Shown in pieces: positions 32,703 to 40,162 of a stretch of 41,184 nucleotides of DNA; the stretch's first letter is position 1; the number at the start of each line of letters is the position of its first letter. Origin of the DNA: Candidatus Gastranaerophilales bacterium. GTDB lineage: Bacteria; Cyanobacteriota; Vampirovibrionia; Gastranaerophilales; Gastranaerophilaceae. Made by a program: the position numbers and the translations under genes. Under the pieces are notes generated by a model, which saw nothing but the letters and a program-made list of their open reading frames with translations, ran no database searches and was not told the DNA's origin. The stretch spans positions 1-41,184 of the forward strand of contig CALUVP010000130.1 in the NCBI GenBank assembly GCA_944324215.1. Reading direction: 5' to 3'.

Positions 32703-33834
32703 TACCAAACCTTACCCTTTTTACATTATCTTTTGAAATATTTAGAATAATTCCTACCATCCATAAAGAGACCATGACAGAAGATCCGCCATAGCTTATA
32801 AATGGCATCGGAACACCGGTTGCAGGAACAAAAGAACTTGCAACCCACATATTTAGAAAACCTTGAAAACATATTGAAAATGTTAATCCCAAAGCAAGGA
32901 GCTTTCCATACATGTCCTGACATTTAGTAGCTATAAGGAAACCTCTTTGCAAAATTGTCCAGAATAAGCAAATTATCAATAAACATCCTATAAAGCCGTG
33001 CTCCTCACCTATTACTGCGTAAATAAAGTCCGTATGCGCTTCAGGAAGCCAAGCTAGTTTTTGTTTAGAACTTCCATACCCTACACCATACAAACCACCT
33101 GAAGCAAATGCAACAAGAGATTGAATAATATTATAACCAGCACCCAAAGGATCTGCTTCCGGATGGAGCCAAGTTGTTATTCTTGAAGATTGATAACCCT
33201 TTAAACCCTTTAATAATAAAAGAGGTATAAATGCGCACATTCCATAAGTTATTAATTGGACAGAACCGCCGGCACATATGTAAATTGCAACAGATGTTGC
33301 CAGAAGAAGCAAAACCATACTTAAATTTGGCTGTGTAAAAATCAGAGCTACCATAATAAGTATAGGAATAAAAGCTGTTACAATTTTATTATTATCAAAG
33401 ATATTTGCGTCTTTATAGAACACTCCTGCCAAAAGCATTACAACTGCAGGTTTTGCAAACTCAGAGGGTTGTAAGCTCATAGGACCTATGTTAATCCACC
33501 TTTGTGCACCGTTAACTGTTGTTCCTGCTACTTTTACCATAACAAGCATTATGATTACAAAAAACGCAAAAGGAAGTGTATAGTTCATAAGCTTTTTGTA
33601 ATGAAAATTTGATAGAAATCTCATACCAACAAGCCCAACTATGACACCAAAAATTTGCTGAATTAAAAATCTTGCAGGATTAAGTCCCATATCAATACAC
33701 TTGGGCGCACTTGCTGAAAATATTGCCATCAAGCCTATAACAACAAGAAAAATTACAGCCACAAAGAGCGGTCTGTCTGACTGCATATTTTGTGAACTTA
33801 ATTTATCAGGATTGTTATTATTTAGATAAGACAT
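32683..33834 (-). CDS. ftsW: SEDS-family peptidoglycan glycosyltransferase FtsW
   Basis: Polytopic membrane protein of the SEDS family that polymerises septal glycan strands and acts with FtsI. About ten hydrophobic segments are visible. Conserved blocks are VNGAQRWINIGPMSLQPSEFAKPAVVML, HPEADPLGAGYNIIQSLVAFASGGLYGVGYGSSKQKLAWLPEAHTDFIYAVIGEEHGF and the terminal ATGVPMPFISYGGSS. The start at 33834 is chosen (TAAGGA shortly before the ATG), which gives 383 residues and a 17-base overlap with murD. FtsW is favoured over RodA by the mur gene context. Confidence 0.95.
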   Translation of the reverse strand: MSYLNNNNPDKLSSQNMQSDRPLFVAVIFLVVIGLMAIFSASAPKCIDMGLNPARFLIQQIFGVIVGLVGMRFLSNFHYKKLMNYTLPFAFFVIIMLVMVKVAGTTVNGAQRWINIGPMSLQPSEFAKPAVVMLLAGVFYKDANIFDNNKIVTAFIPILIMVALIFTQPNLSMVLLLLATSVAIYICAGGSVQLITYGMCAFIPLLLLKGLKGYQSSRITTWLHPEADPLGAGYNIIQSLVAFASGGLYGVGYGSSKQKLAWLPEAHTDFIYAVIGEEHGFIGCLLIICLFWTILQRGFLIATKCQDMYGKLLALGLTFSICFQGFLNMWVASSFVPATGVPMPFISYGGSSVMVSLWMVGIILNISKDNVKRVRFGNVRSIQ

Positions 33835-35176
33835 AATCCTTAAAGACTTCCCCTCTGTGTTCGTAGCTCTTGAACATATCGAAACTTGCACATGCCGGTG
33901 AAAGAAGCACTACATCTGGTTTTAGACTTATTGCTTTATCTATTGCATCTTCCATGGTGTGTTCTTTTATTATATTACTAAAACCATTTTTTTTCAGATT
34001 TTTTTCAAATCTTTCTGTAGCCTCTCCTATCAGCAAAACCGTCGTAATATGCTTATTAATAGAATGACACATTTCAGTTAAATCTGTATTCTTATCCCTG
34101 CCTCCAAGAATTAAAGCAACATTTTGATTATTGAAAGAATCAATCGCAACAATAGATGCTTCAGGATTTGTAGCTTTCGAATCATTGAAGAAAGTTATCC
34201 CATTTATTTCTCGAACCTTTTCTAATCTGTGTTCAGGAGCTTTGAAACTCATTATTCTTTCTTTAATATCCTCATTTTTCATGCCGGCTAATTTTGCAAT
34301 AATTACACTGCACATGATGTTCTGATAATTATGATGTCCAACGAGCGGGCAATCTTTTAATTTGATAATTTCTTCATCATCGTAATATATTGAATCACCT
34401 TTTATATTACATTCGGATATTACTCCTTCCCTTGAAGGGGAAGGTTGGGATGGGGTGACATTATCAAAGAATATTACGTTTTTGCATTTTTTAGAAAATT
34501 CAACCAATTTTTCATCTTTTGCATTCAAAATTGCAAATTCAGGTTCTTGAGGTGGAAGAAATATTTTGGCTTTCGCATTAAAGTAATTTTCTAAACCTTC
34601 ATGCCAGTCAATGTGATCAGGGGTAAAATTTGTCCAACAAGCATATTTTGCCTTAAATTTTTCCGTCATTTGAGCTTGGTAAGAACTAATTTCACATACA
34701 AGAAAATCGTGTTTTTCATTGATTAATGATGTAGGTGGAACTCCTATATTTCCGCAAACAGGGGCTGAAAAATCCTTGCTTAAAATGTGCGAAACAAGAG
34801 CTGTTGTGGTTGTTTTTCCATTTGTTCCGGTTATTGCGATAAAAGGAATATCGGTATTTAAGTATGCAAGCTCGATTTCCGAAATTATTTTTATATTTTT
34901 TTCATTTAAACGTCTGAATATTTCGGATTTAGGAGGAATACCTGGACTTGTTACTGCAAATTTTGAATTTGATATAAATTCTTGACTGTGTCCGCCGCAT
35001 TCAATTTTTATTCCCAAATCCTTAAGAGTATTGATTTGATTTTTGTATTCTTCACGCAAATCTTCAATTTTTTTTGATTCTGTTATATAAACATCATAAT
35101 CTTTTTTTACTAAAAATTTTGCAGCAGAAATTCCGCTTTTTGATAATCCTAATATTAAAACTTTTTCTGACATCAT
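33818..35176 (-). CDS. murD: UDP-N-acetylmuramoylalanine--D-glutamate ligase MurD
   Basis: Cytoplasmic ATP-dependent ligase that adds D-Glu to UDP-MurNAc-L-Ala. Motifs are VLILGLSKSGISAAKFL, ATP-binding ITGTNGKTTTTAL, GNIGVPPTS, HIDWHEGLENYFNAKAKIF, HHNYQNIMCSVIIAKL, FNDSKATNPEASI and the C-terminal LLSPACASFDMF. The length is 452 residues. A stretch VTPSQPSPSREGV (about residues 240-252) is foreign to the family and is encoded by a GC-rich palindromic repeat inserted in frame in the central domain, in a variable loop; the flanking conserved blocks remain in register. A GGAG Shine-Dalgarno precedes ATG 35176. Confidence 0.97.
   Translation of the reverse strand: MMSEKVLILGLSKSGISAAKFLVKKDYDVYITESKKIEDLREEYKNQINTLKDLGIKIECGGHSQEFISNSKFAVTSPGIPPKSEIFRRLNEKNIKIISEIELAYLNTDIPFIAITGTNGKTTTTALVSHILSKDFSAPVCGNIGVPPTSLINEKHDFLVCEISSYQAQMTEKFKAKYACWTNFTPDHIDWHEGLENYFNAKAKIFLPPQEPEFAILNAKDEKLVEFSKKCKNVIFFDNVTPSQPSPSREGVISECNIKGDSIYYDDEEIIKLKDCPLVGHHNYQNIMCSVIIAKLAGMKNEDIKERIMSFKAPEHRLEKVREINGITFFNDSKATNPEASIVAIDSFNNQNVALILGGRDKNTDLTEMCHSINKHITTVLLIGEATERFEKNLKKNGFSNIIKEHTMEDAIDKAISLKPDVVLLSPACASFDMFKSYEHRGEVFKDYVLSK
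34425..34457 (-). repeat. Solo REP-like palindrome inside murD
   Basis: CCTTCCC-TTGAA-GGGGAAGG palindrome followed by TTGGGATGGGGT, the same layout as the DUF559 cassette ends (palindrome, then TTAGGGTGGGGGT). It translates in frame as TPSQPSPSREG in MurD. Confidence 0.75.
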
Positions 35177-35193
35177 TTTACTCTCCGGTTTTA

Positions 35194-35208
35194 ATTTTAC
35201 ACCAAAAA
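35194..35208 (-). promoter_or_regulatory. Probable murD promoter -10 region (15-mer shared with accD)
   Basis: On the minus strand TTTTTGGTGTAAAAT, identical in all 15 bases to the sequence upstream of accD (25925-25939). TAAAAT would be the -10 box, about 18 bases before the murD start. Confidence 0.45.
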
Positions 35209-35241
35209 AGAAAACTTAATTTTATAAAATTAAGTTTTCTT
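35208..35241 (-). terminator. Strong terminator after the hybrid-cluster-like gene
   Basis: A 17-bp perfect inverted repeat (AAGAAAACTTAATTTTA and its complement) followed on the minus strand by TTTT. It separates the upstream gene from murD. Confidence 0.85.
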
Positions 35242-35270
35242 ATAGTGTACAATTTTATTATTTTATTGTT

Positions 35271-36845
35271 TTAATTTTTTATGATCTCGTCCAAATCTTT
35301 TTTTACGGAAGTTAAACTGTTTATGTTAAACAGATTTTTCAAAGTAATCATCATATTAGGATTAAGCATAATTGGTGTACATTTTCCCATATAAATATTG
35401 ACATTTTGTCTTTGGTTTAAATAAATAATCTGGGAAATAGAATGTTTATCGCAGTTAGGAATAAAAAGTGTTATTGATTTGGAGATTTCTTTTGCGATTG
35501 CTTCTGTAATTCTTGTCATTGCATATGTATCAAAACAAGCATTTAGACAAATTATATTTTCTTTATTAATACAATACGAAAGAGAAATTATTAAAACGTT
35601 TTCAGGTGTTTTATTTAATAATTTTTCAAAGTAAGTTTTTTGTTCAAGGGTGTATGCTCCCAAACCTATTATGAAAATTTTTGAATATTTTTCAGCACGA
35701 TTTTTCACTTCTTCTATAAGTCCATTATAATCATATCCGATACTTATAGTTTCGCATTGTCTTCCGGTTTTGAAACCCTTTGCATTTTCTGCAGCTTTTA
35801 TTACTTCTGTAAAATCTTTGTTTTTAATAGGAATAACGCCTTTTGATGTTGCAAAATCAGTGGTGTATAAAAGTCCTCTATACAAATGTTTTACATTGTA
35901 TAATGAATGCCTTGTAAGTATTATTGGTCCGGGAAATGTTGCAAAATCAAGAAGACAATTTTCAATCCCTTGACCATATTGTCCTTTTAGATTTTTATAT
36001 TCGTGGAATTTAGGAAAAGTATTTGCCAAAATCATGTCATCGTGTGTATAAATATCAATTTCTTTTTCTTTAAAAGCTTCTAATATATCTTCTAATTCTC
36101 TAATATTAGAACCCACTACTAATACAGCTTTTCCTGGTTTTGTTGTGTAAGAAACTTCACACAGTTGTTGTGCTCCGTATCTTTCTTCTTTTGCTTCTTG
36201 TAATGTTTGCATTAAACTGTTGTCTGTTTGAGAAATTTCTTCTATAAATTTTTTAAGCTTTTCAATATCCTGATCGTCTGAATTTAAAGAATTTAAAAGC
36301 TTTAATATTGATACATAACCAATTGTATCTTTTATGCCAAAACTTTCTAAATCCAAAACATTTATACATATGCTTTTAGCTAGTACAAAAAGAATTTTGT
36401 ACAAATCTCTAACATCATTAGAGAGTGCTTTTGTCTTTTTTAGAAATTCTTTTTCTCCAAATTGAATTGATTTAATTATATCAGTACTTTGTTTAAACTT
36501 AAGAATAGATTTTAAACATTCAGGTATATTATTTTTTTCTTTGCAATTTTCTTCATATTTTTTTATAAGCGAAGGTATAATTTTATTAAACCCAAGTGTT
36601 ATTACTTTAAAATCCCTTTCAGAAAATTCATAATTTGAAACAAGTATGGATATCGTGTTAAGAATTATGTTTCTTGCATCATTCTCTTCAATTCCACTTT
36701 CGTAGAGTTTGAGTGCATAATAAGATGTAAGTTTTAAATATAAAATAATAACTTCTTGTAGAGAAGATGTTCTCGGATTAACGGAACAAATTCCCTGAGA
36801 GACACAGCTGTCATATTGATAATCTTCATTGTAGTTGTAAATCAT
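35271..36845 (-). CDS. Degenerate hybrid-cluster protein (prismane/HCP) homologue
   Basis: A 524-residue protein that aligns by eye along its length with hybrid-cluster protein (hydroxylamine/NO reductase). GKAVLVVGSNIRELEDILEAF, IDIYTHDDMILANTFPKFHEYKNLKGQYGQG and FPGPIILTRHSL follow the E. coli pattern closely. The hybrid-cluster ligands are mostly gone: His in GHDL is Ser (GSNI), Glu in HGEM is Asp (HDDM), Cys in SNC is Ser (RHS), Cys in GGCDG is Gly (GLGAY), and Cys in LACGK is shifted to LSYC. Only the Cys of GQCNDAY survives (NACFDTY). Of the four N-terminal cubane Cys, two remain (C14, C20). The normal redox activity is therefore improbable. A role in binding or regulation is open. Confidence 0.8.
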   Translation of the reverse strand: MIYNYNEDYQYDSCVSQGICSVNPRTSSLQEVIILYLKLTSYYALKLYESGIEENDARNIILNTISILVSNYEFSERDFKVITLGFNKIIPSLIKKYEENCKEKNNIPECLKSILKFKQSTDIIKSIQFGEKEFLKKTKALSNDVRDLYKILFVLAKSICINVLDLESFGIKDTIGYVSILKLLNSLNSDDQDIEKLKKFIEEISQTDNSLMQTLQEAKEERYGAQQLCEVSYTTKPGKAVLVVGSNIRELEDILEAFKEKEIDIYTHDDMILANTFPKFHEYKNLKGQYGQGIENCLLDFATFPGPIILTRHSLYNVKHLYRGLLYTTDFATSKGVIPIKNKDFTEVIKAAENAKGFKTGRQCETISIGYDYNGLIEEVKNRAEKYSKIFIIGLGAYTLEQKTYFEKLLNKTPENVLIISLSYCINKENIICLNACFDTYAMTRITEAIAKEISKSITLFIPNCDKHSISQIIYLNQRQNVNIYMGKCTPIMLNPNMMITLKNLFNINSLTSVKKDLDEIIKN

Positions 36846-36934
36846 AGCAACTCTATGTTAGCCTTTGCTATAAAAAAACAAATTCTACAATTGTCTAATC
36901 TTTTAGGCTAATGTAAAAATTTTTTACTAAAATA

Positions 36935-36963
36935 TTGACAAAATTATATTTTTATTGTAAGGT
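36935..36963 (+). promoter_or_regulatory. Possible promoter of the small Gly-rich protein gene
   Basis: Consensus TTGACA, 17 bases, then TAAGGT as a weak -10. The gene start is 32 bases downstream. Confidence 0.4.
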
Positions 36964-36994
36964 GCATGGGTGTGTTAAAAAAGAGGGTTAAGTT

Positions 36995-37306
36995 ATGAAA
37001 ATCTCTGCTATCCGAAATTACGAATCAGTTCGTGTTGTCTCTAAAGTGAACAAGAAGAGTTCTTTAAGGACTCAAGATTCTGAGGTAGAACAAGACAAAG
37101 TTGCTTTCAAAGCGAATGAAACGGCTAAGGGTGTTGGAATTGGTGCTTTGTTAGGTTTAGGTGCTATAACAATTCTTAGCGGTGGGGCTGCGGCTCCTCT
37201 TGTTGCCGGAATTTATGCTGCAACAACCGGTGTTGCAGGCGGTATGCTTGGAAATGTCATTGAGAATGTCAAAAAGGATGATAATTCTGACAAAGATAAT
37301 CCTTAG
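36995..37306 (+). CDS. Small Gly/Ala-rich membrane protein of the lineage
   Basis: A 103-residue protein. Residues 1-45 are polar and end in DKVAFKANE, the F-K motif seen at the N-terminus of other genes here. Residues 48-88 (GVGIGALLGLGAITILSGGAAAPLVAGIYAATTGVAGGMLG) are two close Gly-rich hydrophobic stretches, like a glycine-zipper hairpin. A charged tail (NVKKDDNSDKDNP) follows. A GAGGG Shine-Dalgarno lies nine bases upstream and a strong terminator immediately downstream, so it is a single-gene unit. Glycine-zipper proteins insert into membranes; the function here is unknown. Confidence 0.75.
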   Translation: MKISAIRNYESVRVVSKVNKKSSLRTQDSEVEQDKVAFKANETAKGVGIGALLGLGAITILSGGAAAPLVAGIYAATTGVAGGMLGNVIENVKKDDNSDKDNP

Positions 37307-37337
37307 GATTAATGCAGTAGATACAAAAGATGCAAGG

Positions 37338-37369
37338 AAGAATTGAAGCAGTATTCAATTCTTTTTTTG
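37338..37369 (+). terminator. Rho-independent terminator of the Gly-rich protein gene
   Basis: AAGAATTGAA pairs with TTCAATTCTT around GCAGTA, followed by a T run. It also rules out the upstream start (37330) of the next gene. Confidence 0.88.
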
Positions 37370-37401
37370 TGCTAAAATTAGACAAAAGTCAGGAGAATAG
37401 A

Positions 37402-38232
37402 ATGTTTAGTACCGATATTGTATATGAAGTTGTTACATTTTCTATAGGTGATACTAAATCTGGTAGTAAAATGGGAAAATTACAATTAAAAGATTCTAAT
37501 ACGGGCGAATTTCTTAATTGCATTTTGTGGGAAGAAGCTTTAAATCGGATGGATTCGAAGTTATTCAGGTGTGGAAATTTATTAAGAATAGTATCAGGTT
37601 CTTTTAACGAAAAATATAACAATTGTCTTGTATCATCATTGGAGCTTATAAAGGAAGCAAAAATGGGTTTGGATGAAAATGAGCGTTTAGAGGAATATAA
37701 TTCAATATGTGAATTTATACAAAAGATTAAGGATGAAAATTTAAGGAACTTTGTAAGTGGTATTTACGAGACGAACAGAGAAAAAATATTAATAATGCCT
37801 GCTGCTAAGCTTATGCATCATAACTATGTTGGTGGGTTGATGGTTCATACTTTAGAGTGTTTAAGGTATGCTCAGGCTAATATGGAAATATTTTTTCAAA
37901 GAGTTAATTCTGATGAAGTATATGCAGCTTGTCTTTTACACGATATAGGTAAAATTTTTGAATATACAGTTGATACTGAATCCGGATTAATAGATTATGA
38001 TGAAAATTTTAGAAAGGAATGGATTTCTCACTCACAGTATGGTTTTTCAATTTGTATGAATGCAGGTTTTAAGCGTGTTGCAAAAATGATTGCAGCACAT
38101 CATGCAAGAGCGGATTGGGGAGCTATAATCGATTTAAATGAAAAAGATTTAGAGCCGTTTGTTTATCTTATACATCATATTGACGATTTATCTGCAAAAT
38201 TTGGAAAAACAAATGTTGCAATGCTTGGATAG
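37402..38232 (+). CDS. YhaM-like HD-domain 3'-5' exoribonuclease
   Basis: A 276-residue protein with an N-terminal OB-fold-like part (VVTFSIGDTKSGSKMGKLQLKDSNTGEFLNCILW) and an HD phosphohydrolase domain: LMHHNYVGGLMVHTLECLRYA, CLLHDIGKIFEY, then AAHHAR and LIHHIDDLSAKFG. This is the order of YhaM/CBF1, which trims RNA 3' ends with Mn2+. The start at 37402 has AGGAG six bases upstream; an ATG at 37330 lies before a terminator and is rejected. A TGCTAAAAT extended -10 box (37371-37378) lies just upstream. Single-gene unit ended by a bidirectional terminator. Confidence 0.85.
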   Translation: MFSTDIVYEVVTFSIGDTKSGSKMGKLQLKDSNTGEFLNCILWEEALNRMDSKLFRCGNLLRIVSGSFNEKYNNCLVSSLELIKEAKMGLDENERLEEYNSICEFIQKIKDENLRNFVSGIYETNREKILIMPAAKLMHHNYVGGLMVHTLECLRYAQANMEIFFQRVNSDEVYAACLLHDIGKIFEYTVDTESGLIDYDENFRKEWISHSQYGFSICMNAGFKRVAKMIAAHHARADWGAIIDLNEKDLEPFVYLIHHIDDLSAKFGKTNVAMLG

Positions 38233-38244
38233 GTTTATATTCAG

Positions 38245-38284
38245 ACAAAAAAGCAATCCTTTTTAAAAAGGATTGCTTTTTTAT
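38245..38284. terminator. Bidirectional Rho-independent terminator between the YhaM-like gene and thrS
   Basis: AAAAAAGCAATCCTTTTT and its near-perfect complement, flanked by A and T runs, between two convergent genes. Confidence 0.9.
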
Positions 38285-38303
38285 TGTTGCTTATTCAGTT
38301 TTC

Positions 38304-40076
38304 TTATTCTCTGTTTTTGATTTCGTTTTCAATTTCAGCAATAAATTCATCAACAGATTTTGTACCAATTTGTCCAACACCACGTTTTCTAATTGCTACA
38401 GAATTAGATTCGATTTCTTTATCTCCGATTACGCAAACGTAAGGTATTTTCTTATCCTGAAGAGATTCTCTAATTTTATAATTCATAGATTCAGATCTGT
38501 CATCAAGTTTTACTCTTATACCTGCAGTGCGCATTTTTTTGTATACTTGTTCAGCGAAATCAACGTGTTTTTCATTAGAAATCGGAACAATAGCAACCTG
38601 AGTTGGTGCAAGCCAAGTTGGGAATGCTCCTGCATAATGTTCGATAAGAATTCCGTGGAATCTTTCCATTGAACCGAATATTACACGGTGAAGCATTATT
38701 GGAGTTTTCATACTTCCGTCTTTATCTTGGTATTTAATGTCAAATCTTGCAGGAAGATTGAAGTCTAGCTGAATTGTTGCACATTGCCAAGTTCTTCCGA
38801 TTGCATCTTTAACTTTAAAGTCAATTTTTGGACCATAGAAAGCACCGTCGCCTTCGTTAATATCATATTTCATGCCGCGTCTGTCCATAGCTTCTTTCAA
38901 GCCTGCTTCTGCACGCTCCCAATTTTCTAACTCACCTACGTAACTGTCAGGACGAGTTGACAATTCAACTTCAAATTCCATCTTAAAGATTTTCATAGTA
39001 TCTGCTACAAAATCAATAATTGCATTGATTTCGTCAACTAATTGCTCAGGCGTACAGAAAATGTGCGCATCGTCTTGAGTAAATCCTTGTACACGAGTTA
39101 AACCTGACAATGCTCCTGATTTTTCTTTTCTGTAAACTGTTCCTAATTCTGCCATTCTTAACGGTAATGAACGGTATGAATATCTGTTTGCTTGATAAAT
39201 TAATATATGGAACGGACAGTTCATTGGTTTTACTACAAACTGCTCATCTGAATCTTCTTCTTTTTGGATGAAGAACATATTTTCTTTGTAGTGATCCATG
39301 TGACCTGAAATTTCCCACAATTTAGATTTCGCAATCTGAGGAGTGTTTACAATTACATAACCACGTTTTCTGTGTTCTTCTCTCCAATAATTTTCTATTT
39401 GTTCTCTGACTACCGCAAGATTTGGATGCCACAATACTAAACCACCACCAATTTCTTCTCTTACTGAGAATAAATCAAGCTGAGTTCCTAATTTTCTGTG
39501 ATCGCGCTTTTCAGCTTCTTCTATAAAAGTTAAATAATCTTGCAAATCTTCTTTATTCCAATATGCTGTTGCATAAATTCTTTGAAGCATTTTATTCTTC
39601 TCATTACCTCGCCAATAAGCTCCTGCAACCTTCAAAAGCTTTATTGCGTTTCCTTTAATATAAGAAGTGTTCGGAATATGAGGCCCTGCACAAAGGTCAT
39701 TAAATAAAACATTTCCGTCTTTATCCTTTGTTAAATACAAGGTTGGATTATCGTTTCTGTGTTCTTCCAACAATTCTGCCTTGTAAATTTCACCCTCTGA
39801 CTTGAATTCCTCAATCTGTTTTTCCACATCTGGTATTTCATATCTTTCAAACGTTAAATTTTGTTTGATGATATTTTTCATTTCTTCTTCGATTTTAACT
39901 AAATCATCTTGAGTAAATGCATAACCGTCTGTTAAGTCAAAATCGTAATAAAATCCGCTGTCAGTAGCTGGTCCGATTGCTAACTTTGCTTGTGGAAAAA
40001 GCTTTTGTACAGCTTGTGCCATGATGTGCGAGCATGAATGTCTTAATACATGCAATGTTTCTTTGTTCTTTTCCAT
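38304..40076 (-). CDS. thrS: Threonyl-tRNA synthetase lacking the TGS domain
   Basis: Class II synthetase charging tRNA-Thr. Editing-domain blocks HVLRHSCSHIMAQAV (HxxxH) and LCAGPHIPNT open the protein at residue 8. The catalytic core has VVKPMNCPFHILIY, RMAELGTVYRKEKSGALSGLTRVQGFTQDDAHIF (motif 2) and HRVIFGSMERF (motif 3). The anticodon-binding domain starts near WLAPTQVAIVPIS. The usual N-terminal TGS domain of about 60 residues is absent, as in cyanobacterial ThrS. The ATG at 40076 (GGAAAGG nine bases upstream) is preferred to a frame start 45 bases earlier, which would fall in the leader hairpin. The length is 590 residues. Confidence 0.96.
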   Translation of the reverse strand: MEKNKETLHVLRHSCSHIMAQAVQKLFPQAKLAIGPATDSGFYYDFDLTDGYAFTQDDLVKIEEEMKNIIKQNLTFERYEIPDVEKQIEEFKSEGEIYKAELLEEHRNDNPTLYLTKDKDGNVLFNDLCAGPHIPNTSYIKGNAIKLLKVAGAYWRGNEKNKMLQRIYATAYWNKEDLQDYLTFIEEAEKRDHRKLGTQLDLFSVREEIGGGLVLWHPNLAVVREQIENYWREEHRKRGYVIVNTPQIAKSKLWEISGHMDHYKENMFFIQKEEDSDEQFVVKPMNCPFHILIYQANRYSYRSLPLRMAELGTVYRKEKSGALSGLTRVQGFTQDDAHIFCTPEQLVDEINAIIDFVADTMKIFKMEFEVELSTRPDSYVGELENWERAEAGLKEAMDRRGMKYDINEGDGAFYGPKIDFKVKDAIGRTWQCATIQLDFNLPARFDIKYQDKDGSMKTPIMLHRVIFGSMERFHGILIEHYAGAFPTWLAPTQVAIVPISNEKHVDFAEQVYKKMRTAGIRVKLDDRSESMNYKIRESLQDKKIPYVCVIGDKEIESNSVAIRKRGVGQIGTKSVDEFIAEIENEIKNRE

Positions 40077-40091
40077 TTTTTCTATCCTTTC

Positions 40092-40162
40092 CGGGGGTAA
40101 ACATGTGGTCTGTAGTAACATTCTACTAACCGATTTAACCCCTATAAGAGGTGGATCCCTCT
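40092..40162 (-). promoter_or_regulatory. Structured thrS leader with a tRNA-Thr anticodon-arm look-alike
   Basis: On the minus strand GTAG-AATGTTA-CTAC (40112-40126) forms a stem with a seven-base loop centred on UGU, a Thr anticodon. GGT/ACC (40107-40109, 40129-40131) extends it beyond a 2x2 internal loop. An outer stem GGGGTTAA / TTTACCCC and an upstream AGAGG / CCTCT hairpin surround it. It lies just before the Shine-Dalgarno, where the E. coli thrS operator lies. Confidence 0.45.

Noticed and set aside
35208..35241. 17-bp perfect inverted repeat considered as a protein-binding site for murD
   Set aside because: Position after the upstream stop and the following T-run fit a terminator better.
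37330..37401. Upstream start for the YhaM-like gene
   Set aside because: A clear Rho-independent terminator lies within this stretch, and the ATG at 37402 has a good Shine-Dalgarno.
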